Positions 27,809 to 36,121 of a stretch of 64,000 bases of DNA are shown here, in pieces (the stretch's first letter is position 1; every line of letters starts with the position of its first letter). The position numbers and the translations under genes are program-made. This DNA comes from Pseudomonas sp. MYb185 (GTDB lineage Bacteria; Pseudomonadota; Gammaproteobacteria; Pseudomonadales; Pseudomonadaceae): contig NZ_PCQD01000002.1 in assembly GCF_002979975.1 (NCBI RefSeq), positions 372,001 to 436,000 of the forward strand, given 5' to 3'. The notes beneath the pieces were generated by a model, which was given only the letters and a program-made list of their open reading frames with translations, was not told where the DNA came from and ran no database searches.

Positions 27809-29548
27809 TCAGCGCACTCCTTCCTTCACCACCAACACATCCTCCATGATCAGATACTCCAGATCCGACCCATAGAACATGTTCAACGCATCTGTCGGCG
27901 AGCACACCATAGGCTCCCCCCGGCGGTTGAGTGAGGTGTTGAGCGATACGCCGTTGCCGGTCAGCTTCTCCAGTTCGAGCATCAGATCGTACCAGCGCGG
28001 GTTGTGCTGGCGTTCCAGCACCTGGGCGCGGGAGGTGCCGTCTTCGTGGACGACTTCTCCCACACGGGTTTTCCATTCCTCGTTGACCTCGAAGGTGAAG
28101 GTCATGAAGGGGCTGGGGTGGTCGACCTTGAGCATCTGCGGGGCGACGGTGTCGAGCATGGACGGGCAGAATGGGCGCCAGCGTTCGCGGAACTTGATCT
28201 GTTCGTTGATGCGGTCGGCAACGCCGGGTACGCTCGGGCAACCGATGATGGAGCGGCCGCCCAGGGCGCGCGGGCCGAACTCCATACGGCCCTGGAACCA
28301 GGCTACGGGGTTACCTTCGACCATGATCTGGGCGATGCGCTCGGGTACGTCATCGATCTGCTGCCATTGCGGCTGGTTCGGGTGGCGCGCGCAGGCAGCA
28401 ATGATGTCTTCGTTGCTGTAACTGGGGCCAAGATAGACGTGTTCCATCTTCTCCACCGGCACGCCGTTCTTCACCGAGATATAGGCAGCGGCACCCACCG
28501 CCGTTCCGGCATCGCCGGAGGCCGGCTGCACGAACAGCTCCTTGACCTCGTCACGGGCAATGATTTTCTGGTTCAGCTTGACGTTCAGCGCGCAACCGCC
28601 GGCAAAGGCGATCTTGCCGGTCTCACGAAGGATGTCACCGAGATAGTAGTCCATCATTTCCAGGGCCAGCTTCTCGAACAGCGCCTGCATGCTGGCGGCA
28701 TAGTGGATGTAGGGGTCGTCGGCGATGTCCCCTTCGCGCTTGGGGCCGAGCCATTCGATCAGCTTGGGCGAGAAGTAGAAGCCCTTGCCCTTCTCCTTGT
28801 AGCGGCGGAAGCCGATCACGTTGGCGTAGTCGGTATTGATGGTCAGCTCACCGTTCTCGAACTTGGCCAACCGCGAGAAGTCGTATTTGGCGGCATCGCC
28901 ATAAGGCGCCATACCCATGACCTTGAACTCGCCATCGAGCATCTCGAAGCCCAGGTATTCGGTGAGGGCGCCATACAGTCCGCCCAGCGAGTCCGGATCA
29001 TAGAATTCCTTGATCTTGTGGATCTTGCCGTTCTCGCCGTAACCGAAGAAGGTGGTGGCGTACTCGCCCTTGCCATCGATACCGAGGATCGCGGTCTTCT
29101 CCTGGAAGCCCGAGCAGTGATAGGCGCTGGAGGCGTGGGCCAGGTGGTGCTCGACCGGTTCCAGCTTGACCTTCTTCAGGTCGAAGCCCAGTTGCTGCAG
29201 ACACCACTGGATGCGCTTCTTGTAGCGATGGTAGCGTCGGTTGCCCATGAAGATGGCATCCAGTGAGCGGTCGGGAGCGTACCAGTAGCGCTTGGCGTAA
29301 TGCCAGCGAGCCTTCTCGAAAATGCTGATGGGAGCGAAGGGGATGGCGACGATATCCACATCCTCCGGCTTGATGCCGGCCTGCTCCAGGCAGAATTTGG
29401 CGGACTCGTAGGGCATGCGATTTTTCGCGTGCTTGTCGCGCACGAAACGCTCTTCTTCCACAGCGGCGATCAACTTGCCATCGATATACAACGCAGCTGA
29501 CGGGTCATGGCTCAATGCGCCGGAAAGTCCGAGAATGGTCAGGCCCAC
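27809..29548 (-). CDS. wapO: LPS core carbamoyltransferase (NodU/CmcH family)
   Basis: This 579-aa enzyme should carbamoylate a core heptose, as its P. aeruginosa counterpart is thought to do. It has the Kae1-like N-terminal half with the histidine motif PVEHHLAHASSAYHCSGF, IAFAGGCALNVKLNQKI and a C-terminal carbamoyl site FGPRALGGRSIIGCP. The start is a GTG at 29546-29548 (first residues V-G-L-T-I-L-G-L-S-G), preceded by AGAGGTG at good distance. A longer reading to 29701 adds 51 residues with no resemblance to the family. A TATAAAAT box lies just upstream on this strand. The gene symbol is as I recall it. Confidence 0.9.
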   Translation of the reverse strand: MGLTILGLSGALSHDPSAALYIDGKLIAAVEEERFVRDKHAKNRMPYESAKFCLEQAGIKPEDVDIVAIPFAPISIFEKARWHYAKRYWYAPDRSLDAIFMGNRRYHRYKKRIQWCLQQLGFDLKKVKLEPVEHHLAHASSAYHCSGFQEKTAILGIDGKGEYATTFFGYGENGKIHKIKEFYDPDSLGGLYGALTEYLGFEMLDGEFKVMGMAPYGDAAKYDFSRLAKFENGELTINTDYANVIGFRRYKEKGKGFYFSPKLIEWLGPKREGDIADDPYIHYAASMQALFEKLALEMMDYYLGDILRETGKIAFAGGCALNVKLNQKIIARDEVKELFVQPASGDAGTAVGAAAYISVKNGVPVEKMEHVYLGPSYSNEDIIAACARHPNQPQWQQIDDVPERIAQIMVEGNPVAWFQGRMEFGPRALGGRSIIGCPSVPGVADRINEQIKFRERWRPFCPSMLDTVAPQMLKVDHPSPFMTFTFEVNEEWKTRVGEVVHEDGTSRAQVLERQHNPRWYDLMLELEKLTGNGVSLNTSLNRRGEPMVCSPTDALNMFYGSDLEYLIMEDVLVVKEGVR

Positions 29549-29709
29549 GGGTACACCTCTTTCAGAAACGGTAAAGGGAAGGATTTTATACACATTTGCC
29601 GCCACTGGCTCGCCTAGTCTGCCCGTTATGGCATCCCGCCACCTGCTCCGCTGCCAAAAAAACCGGGGACTTGACCACAGACGGCCCGTCGGGAAGCTCA
29701 CGCCAAAGG

Positions 29710-29737
29710 TTCAAATATCACAAACAAGCACTACAAT
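29710..29737 (+). promoter_or_regulatory. Predicted sigma-70 promoter of the xre-res operon
   Basis: TTCAAA (29710-29715) and TACAAT (29732-29737) are separated by 16 bases and lie 30 bases before the antitoxin start codon. The region is AT-rich. GCAC ... GTGC arms around the -10 box could be part of an Xre operator, as these antitoxins usually repress their own promoter; this last point is inference. Confidence 0.5.
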
Positions 29738-29767
29738 GTGCATATGAAACACAGGCAGGAGCACCTC

Positions 29768-30139
29768 ATGCATATTGCAGAACGCATACAACCAAGCGCT
29801 GATGCCGTCCTCGCCAAGGCAGTGCTGCGCGCGGCCACGCAGCTTGGCCTGAAGCAGGCCGAGCTGGCGGCGGTACTGGGGATGCATCGCACCGCGGTGA
29901 GTCGACTCAAGCAGAGCCAGTCGCTTGATCCACAGTCGAAGCAAGGTGAGCTGGCGCTGCTGTTGATACGCACGGCACGGGCGCTGCATGCGCTGACCGG
30001 GGGTGATGAGGACTGGATCAGGCATTTCATGCGCACCCCCAACAAGATCACGGGCGGCATTCCGGCTGAGCAGGTAGCCAGCATTCAGGGGCTGATGAGT
30101 GTGCTGCAGTTCGCTGATGCGCTGCGGGGCAAGACCTGA
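29768..30139 (+). CDS. Xre/MbcA/ParS-type antitoxin of a RES toxin-antitoxin pair
   Basis: This 123-aa protein has a helix-turn-helix in the N-terminal half (LGLKQAELAAVLGMHRTAVSRLK, residues about 27-50) and a C-terminal toxin-binding part (FMRTPNKITGGIPAEQVASIQGLMSVLQFADAL). The start at 29768 was chosen because GGAG stands six bases upstream; an in-frame ATG ten codons earlier lacks a site. Its last base is shared with the toxin ATG (TGATG), so translation is coupled. The antitoxin should bind both the toxin and its own promoter. The pair runs opposite to the surrounding LPS genes. Confidence 0.88.
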   Translation: MHIAERIQPSADAVLAKAVLRAATQLGLKQAELAAVLGMHRTAVSRLKQSQSLDPQSKQGELALLLIRTARALHALTGGDEDWIRHFMRTPNKITGGIPAEQVASIQGLMSVLQFADALRGKT

Positions 30140-30882
30140 TGATCTGGGAAGCAAGCGAAGGCCCTGAGCATATCGGCCTGCTACAGGGCCGGCTGTTTCG
30201 CCTGGTGGAGAGCCAGGGCCAGATTGCCACCCTGGGTTATGTGGACACCCTGGAGGAGCAGGCACTGCTGGAAGAATTGCTCGATAGCGTGAAGCCACCC
30301 TACCCCACGGATACCGAAACCCTGCATTATCTGCTCAAGAGTCCGTTCCGCTATCCTCCCCTGCGCTGGGGCTCGCGCTTTGGCCGCACCCACGAACCCA
30401 GCCTGTTCTATGGTGGCGGTACGGTGCACACGACACTGGCCGAATCCGCCTATTATCGCTTCGTGTTCTGGTATTCGATGGAGGGGCCCTCGCCGAAGGA
30501 CCGGATACGCAGCGAACATACCTTGTTCTCGGCGCGCTATCACACGCCGGCGGGGGTTCGCCTGCAGCAGCCGTTCACTCAGCACCTTGGCGAGCTGACG
30601 CATCCCAGCCACTACCTGCCGTGTCAGCTGCTCGGCAGCGCCATGCGGGCAGCCGGCGTGCAGGCCTTCGAATACCCCTCGGCGCGGGACCCCGAGCGGG
30701 GCCACTGCATAGCGCTGTTCGCCCCTGCCGCACTCCGCTCCCGGCAACCGGACAATAGTAGTCAGTGGCTGTGCGAGCTCAGCGCCCAGGCAGTTTCCTT
30801 CAAGCAGATTGCTACCAATACACTGACCACCTTCATACTGCCCGACTTCCTGGTGGACGGTGATCTACCATTACCGGCCTGA
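30139..30882 (+). CDS. RES domain toxin (predicted NAD+ phosphorylase/hydrolase)
   Basis: This 247-aa toxin carries the RES domain, whose members stop growth by destroying NAD+. The expected active-site pieces are visible: FRLVESQG near the start, RFGRTHEPSLFYGGGTVHTTLAESAYYRF in the middle (Arg, Tyr and Glu), and a serine-containing segment late (NSSQWLCELSAQ). It is somewhat longer than many RES toxins but intact. It lies directly downstream of its antitoxin with a one-base overlap. Biochemical activity is inferred from family knowledge. Confidence 0.88.
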   Translation: MIWEASEGPEHIGLLQGRLFRLVESQGQIATLGYVDTLEEQALLEELLDSVKPPYPTDTETLHYLLKSPFRYPPLRWGSRFGRTHEPSLFYGGGTVHTTLAESAYYRFVFWYSMEGPSPKDRIRSEHTLFSARYHTPAGVRLQQPFTQHLGELTHPSHYLPCQLLGSAMRAAGVQAFEYPSARDPERGHCIALFAPAALRSRQPDNSSQWLCELSAQAVSFKQIATNTLTTFILPDFLVDGDLPLPA

Positions 30883-30988
30883 CATCGATTGTCGAAGAGA
30901 TGGCATCTGGTCTTGCCGGACAGGGCCCTGTCGTCGAGCAGGTGCACGGCAACCCGTAAGCGGGCGCTGTTCACTGAAGCAGTAGCTA

Positions 30989-32416
30989 TCAGCGGGGCAT
31001 GACTGATTCCAGCCATTGCGCCAGGGCAGACCCTGCTGGCCAATTGCGAATGAAGCGTGCGCGGTCCTTCGCCCAGGCCTTGCGTCGCCCGGCCTCGCTG
31101 CGGTGCGCCTGCATGACATCCAGATCGATCAATACCACTTGATCGTCCTGCCACAGCAGGTTGGTGGCCTTGAAGTCACCATGGCTGATGCCTGCCGCCA
31201 CCAACTGGTTGAAGGTTCGCAGCAATGCCTCGGCAATTACTGGATCAGGGATCGTTGCACCTGTCTCATCCAGGCGCTGGATCAGGTTCGGCCCTGGGCA
31301 GTACTCGCTGATCAGCCAGGCCTGGCGGCGCCAGGGCCCGATACGACGCTCGATCATCGCCAGCGGCCTGGGCGTGGCGATACCGAGGAATTCCAGTCTC
31401 CAGGCCGCCAACCAGGAGTTCCAGGCCCGGCTCGGACGCCAGAAACGCGTGAGCCAATGACCGAACCCCTTGATGTTGTAGCGCTTGATGACCATTTCAC
31501 GGCCACCCACCGTGGCGCGGGTAACGGTGCTGCTCCCCCCGTCCTTGAGTAATGGCTTGCCGTTGAAGACACTATCTGGCGCGGCCAGCAAAGATGCCAG
31601 CGTTTCCTGCTCCGAGCGCAATACGACTGCAAAGCGGTTGCAGGACCGCTCAACCGCAAACTGGCTGCAATCACGCAGTGTCTTATCGAGAAAGCCATCC
31701 AGCCGTATCTGGCGTTGCGCGTGAATGTCCATGAGCAGGTGCTGACTCTGCAGGCCCGGCAACGGATGGCAAGCCAGGTAGGACTGCAGCAGATGATCCA
31801 CCTGCTGGTCCCATTGCGGCATCAACTGGGCGAAGAACAGCGCAAGGTTGCTCTGGGCCATCGGCAATCCCAGCGGCTTGCCCGGCTCCTTCGCCTCGAT
31901 CGCGTCCCCATCGATGACATACAGCTGTTGCGCATCCTGCAGGAAGTTACCCAGATGCAGGTCAGTCTGCGCCAGCCCCTGAGCATGCATGGCGGCAATG
32001 GCTTCCAGCGCACCCTGCAGGATGGCGACCGCCTCGGGGCTGCCCGGTGACCGGTCGGGTAGTCGCTCCCAGAGCTGCTGCAGACTTTGCGCGCCCGGCA
32101 GATATTCGGTCAGCAGATAGCGCCCGCCACCGGGCAGCTCACCACTGTCCAGCAGAGCAGGCGTGGTGATGCCCGCCCTCTGCAGGGCCTGGATACCCAC
32201 GCTCTCACGCTGCCAATGACGTTCGGCACCGGTGGCGATGAACAGCTTGGCGAGCACCTGCTGGCCATTCCATTCGCCGCGTCCGACCAGGCGCTTTCCC
32301 GGCAGAATGCGCAGCCACTGCCGGATGAGCAGCGGCTTGCCCGCGGCGAGCTGCAGGCTGAGGTCGACCGGCGGGGTGCGCCCGGCATCGCGCAGCCTGG
32401 CGGTGGACGAACTCAT
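30989..32416 (-). CDS. Tandem kinase-domain protein of the LPS core cluster
   Basis: This 475-aa protein appears to hold two small kinase domains in a row. In the first (to about residue 230) the catalytic loop reads LAQTDLHLGNFL and the metal site VIDGDAIE. In the second the loop reads ISHGDFKATNLLW and the metal site LIDLDVMQ, near residues 405-430. Both keep the catalytic Asp and Asn. A two-domain protein of this kind lies next to waaP in P. aeruginosa. It probably phosphorylates inner-core sugars, but which residue is unknown. The ATG overlaps the wapQ stop (ATGA), so it is the last gene of the waaG-waaP operon. Confidence 0.8.
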   Translation of the reverse strand: MSSSTARLRDAGRTPPVDLSLQLAAGKPLLIRQWLRILPGKRLVGRGEWNGQQVLAKLFIATGAERHWQRESVGIQALQRAGITTPALLDSGELPGGGRYLLTEYLPGAQSLQQLWERLPDRSPGSPEAVAILQGALEAIAAMHAQGLAQTDLHLGNFLQDAQQLYVIDGDAIEAKEPGKPLGLPMAQSNLALFFAQLMPQWDQQVDHLLQSYLACHPLPGLQSQHLLMDIHAQRQIRLDGFLDKTLRDCSQFAVERSCNRFAVVLRSEQETLASLLAAPDSVFNGKPLLKDGGSSTVTRATVGGREMVIKRYNIKGFGHWLTRFWRPSRAWNSWLAAWRLEFLGIATPRPLAMIERRIGPWRRQAWLISEYCPGPNLIQRLDETGATIPDPVIAEALLRTFNQLVAAGISHGDFKATNLLWQDDQVVLIDLDVMQAHRSEAGRRKAWAKDRARFIRNWPAGSALAQWLESVMPR

Positions 32417-33192
32417 TTGCGCCCCTTGCGTTTGCTGGCAGAGCGCTGGGTCACTCGTGTTGCCCAATAGCGAACCTGCGCGTCAACCTCTGATTTGCCC
32501 AGATAGGTCAACAGAAAACGCAGGCGCTGGGTCCGGCTGGGCGCCTGACTGCGGCGATTCAGGGCATCCAGGTCACGCATGTTCCCCCAGGGGGAGAAAA
32601 GATGGGCGCGGGATTTTTCCAGATCGATCAGACGCACCCCAACCCCATCGGCGAGCGGCTTGAGAAACAGATGTTTGGGGTAGAGGCAATTGTGCACCAC
32701 CCCGCTCCCGTGCAACTGCGCCACCAGTGCCGCTGCCGCTATGAGCAGATCACGCTGCAGACGGTAGCCCAACTGGTCCCAACGGGAGAACCAATGGTCC
32801 AGGGGCTGGTAGCCTTCCAACGCCCGGGTCAGCAGAATGGCCTGCACCTTACCGTCAACCCGACGCCGGGCGTAGTAGGCCGCCTCCAACGCTGGAATAC
32901 CGCGTTCGGCATAGCGACCTATATTGTAGAACTCGCGCCCGGCAGTCGGCTCACCCAAAGGTCTGCGCAAACTGCGAATCAGGTAGTTGCTCTGACGCTT
33001 GAGGTAGAAGACCTGTGGCTGTCCATTGGCATCTTCCAGCGTCAGCCGGCTGACGCTGCTGAAGCCGCCACGGGCGCGGTTGGGCTCATCCACCTGCTGC
33101 GCCGCGACATTCCACAATGCGTCGAAGCTATCGAGCTGATGTCGCCGCAACGTATCGCGCACACTCACCGAAACAAAAGGCGATGCACTCAT
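32413..33192 (-). CDS. wapQ: LPS core heptose kinase-like protein WapQ
   Basis: This 259-aa InaA/WaaP-family protein has the nucleotide lysine in FYLKRQSNY, the hinge ILLTRALEGYQPL and the metal-site Asp in VRLIDLEKSR. The catalytic loop reads VVHNCLYPKHLFL, so the Asp of HRD is replaced by Cys (HNC) while the rest is conserved. Other InaA-type members also deviate here, so this is not clear proof of inactivity. The start MSASPFV overlaps the wapP stop (ATGA); an 86-residue longer reading lies inside wapP and is rejected. It is probably needed for inner-core phosphate. Confidence 0.82.
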   Translation of the reverse strand: MSASPFVSVSVRDTLRRHQLDSFDALWNVAAQQVDEPNRARGGFSSVSRLTLEDANGQPQVFYLKRQSNYLIRSLRRPLGEPTAGREFYNIGRYAERGIPALEAAYYARRRVDGKVQAILLTRALEGYQPLDHWFSRWDQLGYRLQRDLLIAAAALVAQLHGSGVVHNCLYPKHLFLKPLADGVGVRLIDLEKSRAHLFSPWGNMRDLDALNRRSQAPSRTQRLRFLLTYLGKSEVDAQVRYWATRVTQRSASKRKGRK

Positions 33193-33935
33193 TCTCGTCC
33201 CTCGAAATACCGCACGATCTTGCCGATACGCACGCGATCCGCCCGATTGAGCCGCTCCCGCCCACAGTACAGCAGATAGAAACGCAGCCTCTGGGTACGA
33301 CTCAGGTGGAATTTGCCGATCTTGTCCAGACAGGCCAAATCCTTGATCTTGCGCCGCTCCAGGAACGGTCCCCACCAGAAGGTTCCGCCCGGGCAGTCGA
33401 TCAGGTAGATGTTGCCCAGTGGCGCTCCGTCCACCAGGATATTGCGCCATTTGAGATCATTGTGGGCAAAGCGATGCTCATGCATTATCCGGGTGGCATC
33501 AGCTACCTGATGCAGGACATGCCTCGCCCAGCGCGGGTCATGCAGGCACGGGGCATGCTCAGCCGCCAGGCGTGCCATATCCCGCGTTCCCTGCAGCTCT
33601 TCGGTGATCAGTGCTCCGCGCTGGAAACCACCGAAGCGCTTTTCCATGCCATAGCCGACAACAGTGGCGACGGGGATACCCCAGGCGCGAAAGTACAGCA
33701 GGTTGCGCCATTCTGCGCGCACCCGCGGACGCCCGATGAAGCGCCGCAGATGCTTGCCGGCACCATGGTAGCGCTTGACGTAATAGTGTCGCGAGCCAAC
33801 CTGGACCCGCAGCACCTCGCTCAGCGGATCGCTGGCGACTTGTTCCCCCTGCAGCGCAAACACCGCATCCAGAGATGCAAAGGCTGCACCGGCAGGGCCG
33901 ATGACATATTCCGGGTTGAGTGTCCAACTGCTCAT
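33189..33935 (-). CDS. wapP: LPS core heptose kinase WapP
   Basis: This 248-aa small kinase is expected to phosphorylate a heptose of the inner core. It has YVKRYHGAGKHLRRF for ATP binding, the hinge ALITEELQGTRD, a complete catalytic loop FAHNDLKWRNILV with Asp and Asn, and the metal-site LIDCPGG. It overlaps waaP (ATGA at 33932-33935) and wapQ (33189-33192) by four bases each. The order waaG-waaP-wapP-wapQ matches P. aeruginosa. Confidence 0.88.
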   Translation of the reverse strand: MSSWTLNPEYVIGPAGAAFASLDAVFALQGEQVASDPLSEVLRVQVGSRHYYVKRYHGAGKHLRRFIGRPRVRAEWRNLLYFRAWGIPVATVVGYGMEKRFGGFQRGALITEELQGTRDMARLAAEHAPCLHDPRWARHVLHQVADATRIMHEHRFAHNDLKWRNILVDGAPLGNIYLIDCPGGTFWWGPFLERRKIKDLACLDKIGKFHLSRTQRLRFYLLYCGRERLNRADRVRIGKIVRYFEGRE

Positions 33936-34750
33936 CTTTCGCTACCGTCCTTGGCGTACTTGCGCTCGAAGCGCGTCTGCAACCTGGCTGCCTTGCGCTC
34001 CAGCATGCTCAGCAGAGCCGCTTCCTCCGCAAGAATCCGTCGCAGCGGCAACTGGAAATAGGTCTTGAGAAAGCGCAGCTTGTCGCGTTCGCTCAGTCCG
34101 ATATTCAACGCCGAGAAATACAGCCCGGCCAGATCCTTGTCGCGCCAGCGGCGTGGCACCTCCGTGCGCACCTGCGCCCGGTGCAGGTCGATCAGCGACA
34201 GGCGCAGATTGTCCGCACGGGGCGGGGTATCGATATGCAGCAGGAAGTGGCAGATATAGCAGTCACGGTGATTGACGCCGGCACGGTGCATGCGTCCGGT
34301 CATGTCAGCTACCCGATGGATAAGCGCATGCTTGAGCGCTGCTGGCGGCGGATGGCTCGGCCAGTCGCGGCTGAAGTCCTCCAGACTGATGGTCGGCGCC
34401 AGTTCCTCGGTGATGATGAAGGAGTGTCGCGCCGCAGGACTGCTGCCGCGCTCCCCAAAGGCCACGGCGGTCATGGTCGGCACACCGGCACGGGTCAAGG
34501 CCCCGATCGCCTCCCACTCCTGGTCGGCACCGAGCACCGGTCTCTTGAGTGTCGACCAGTTCTTGAATATCTCGCTCCAGCCAACGCCGCGGTGAATCTT
34601 CACAAAATAGCCCCGTCCAGCCACCTCGGTGCGCAGCGTGCGGCGTGCTTCCAGCTCGCGAAAGACCTCGCCCTGCAGCTGCTCCACCTCGACAAAGGCA
34701 TCTCGTCCGGCCCACAGGGACTTGAAGGGTTCATGCAACACCAGCTTCAA
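33932..34750 (-). CDS. waaP: LPS core heptose(I) kinase WaaP
   Basis: WaaP phosphorylates heptose I of the inner core, a step needed for a stable outer membrane in Pseudomonas. With a TTG start at 34748-34750 the protein is 272 aa. The catalytic Asp in VNHRDCYICHFLLH then falls at residue 163, the position known for P. aeruginosa WaaP, and the ATP lysine (YFVKIHRG) at residue 51. The TTG overlaps the waaG stop (TTGA), with GGGAG seven bases upstream. The longer reading beginning 30 residues earlier was rejected. The second metal-site Asp is in LIDLHRAQ. Confidence 0.93.
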   Translation of the reverse strand: MKLVLHEPFKSLWAGRDAFVEVEQLQGEVFRELEARRTLRTEVAGRGYFVKIHRGVGWSEIFKNWSTLKRPVLGADQEWEAIGALTRAGVPTMTAVAFGERGSSPAARHSFIITEELAPTISLEDFSRDWPSHPPPAALKHALIHRVADMTGRMHRAGVNHRDCYICHFLLHIDTPPRADNLRLSLIDLHRAQVRTEVPRRWRDKDLAGLYFSALNIGLSERDKLRFLKTYFQLPLRRILAEEAALLSMLERKAARLQTRFERKYAKDGSER

Positions 34751-35868
34751 ACCAGCTCTCCCAGAATCACATCGGCGGCCCGTTCCGGCATGCTGTACAG
34801 ATCGGCATGCTCGGCATATTCCAGGGCGTTCTGCTGCCACTCCTCGCGCGTCTGCGGGTCATCCAGAATACGTGCCAGCCAGCTGTCGAGGGTGTTCTGC
34901 TCGAAAGGCTCCGGCATCACCAGCCCGCAATCGGCCTCTTCGATGTAATGGGCATAGCCGCAGGCTGCCGTGGTCAGTACCGGCAGCCCCGCTACCAGCG
35001 CCTCCAGCAGCACGGTACCGGTGTTCTCGTTGTAGGCCGGGTGGATCAACAGGTCAGCGCCCAGCAGGAAGCGTGGTACATCGCTGCGTCCCTTGAGGAT
35101 CTGCACCTGTTCGGACAGTCCCAGGGAACGCATCTGACGCAGGAATGGCGCCGGATCATCGGCGCCCATGACGATCAGACGCGTGCGCTGGCGCAGCGCC
35201 GGCGGCAGAGCCGCGACCGCCTCCAGGGTACGATCCAGCCCCTTGGTCTTGAAACCCGAGCCGATCTGCACCAGCAGCAGATCATCATCGGTCAGCTTGA
35301 ATTCAGCACGCAGACCAGCACGGATCTCCGCCGCATTGGCCGGTGCGCGGCGGTCAAGCGCAATGCCGGGAGGCAATAGATGGAAACGCTCGACCGGTGT
35401 GCGGTAGTGCTTCATGAACAACGGCAGTTGCACTTCGGAGATCATCAGGATCTCGGTGCGCCCTTCAGGCCCGAAGACCGCCCGCTCGTAGGCGGAAAAA
35501 TGCCGATAGCGCGGACCGTACTGATAGAACCAGCTGCGCTGGTTCTGCGCCTTGTCCTCATAACAGCCATCGGCAGCGTAATAGACATCCAGCCCCGGCA
35601 TCTTGTTGAAGCCCACCACCCGGTCGGCCGGGTCACGCTTGAGGTCTGCCTGCACCCAGGTGACGAATTTCTCATTGCGCCGCTGGCTGCTCATTGCCCG
35701 CGCCGGAACAATACGGATATCGAAGCCTGATGGGCGCTCGCCTTCCCAACCCATGGTGTACACACGAATAGCATGCCCGCGCTGCTGGCAGACCTGGGCG
35801 ATACGCAGGAAGTCACGCTGCAGGCCACCGAAGGGGAAGTACTTGTAGAGCAGAAATGCCAGTTGCAT
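34747..35868 (-). CDS. waaG: LPS core glucosyl/galactosaminyltransferase WaaG (GT4)
   Basis: This 373-aa GT-B enzyme adds the first outer-core hexose to heptose II. It opens MQLAFLLYKYFPFGGLQRDF with the acceptor loop GGLQRD. It has the donor site in VQIGSGFKTKGLDRTLEA and the EX7E motif in HPAYNENTGTVLLEALVAGLPVL. The ATG at 35868 was chosen by fit to the family; a start 12 codons upstream was rejected. A 250-bp gap with a hairpin repeat separates it from waaC, so it heads the waaG-waaP-wapP-wapQ-kinase transcript. No later outer-core transferases occur in the window. Confidence 0.92.
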   Translation of the reverse strand: MQLAFLLYKYFPFGGLQRDFLRIAQVCQQRGHAIRVYTMGWEGERPSGFDIRIVPARAMSSQRRNEKFVTWVQADLKRDPADRVVGFNKMPGLDVYYAADGCYEDKAQNQRSWFYQYGPRYRHFSAYERAVFGPEGRTEILMISEVQLPLFMKHYRTPVERFHLLPPGIALDRRAPANAAEIRAGLRAEFKLTDDDLLLVQIGSGFKTKGLDRTLEAVAALPPALRQRTRLIVMGADDPAPFLRQMRSLGLSEQVQILKGRSDVPRFLLGADLLIHPAYNENTGTVLLEALVAGLPVLTTAACGYAHYIEEADCGLVMPEPFEQNTLDSWLARILDDPQTREEWQQNALEYAEHADLYSMPERAADVILGELV

Positions 35869-36023
35869 CAGGACTCTCTTTGTCAAGGATGCCCGCGTCT
35901 TCACCTATCTGGCGAAGGCGCCTGTTGTATATGCGCCAGAACACAGATTCATTCGAATCGGCGAGTTTAGCATAGCTGTGGTGGGCACTGGCGGAGCGGG
36001 GGTACATAGCTGGGGAGGCAGCC

Positions 36024-36121
36024 GTTAGCGTAGTGCAGGGGCGCTACACCCCGAGACTCACGGGTTTGTCGAGCGCCTGCTCGACGATAGCTGCAGCGGC
36101 TGCGAGGTTGCAGACGCGCTA
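36024..36121. repeat. Paired-hairpin intergenic repeat, locus 4 of 6
   Basis: GTAGTGC/GCGCTAC at 36030-36047 (loop AGGG) and GTCGAGC/GCTCGAC at 36068-36085 (loop GCCT) are followed by a decayed third arm that runs into the waaC stop codon. The two loops share three complementary bases. It lies between waaC and waaG, two genes of the same strand, and could partly separate their transcripts. Confidence 0.72.

Noticed and set aside
30181-30747. 188-codon ORF opposite the RES toxin
   Set aside because: The sense frame has a clear RES domain and antitoxin coupling; the antisense frame has neither.
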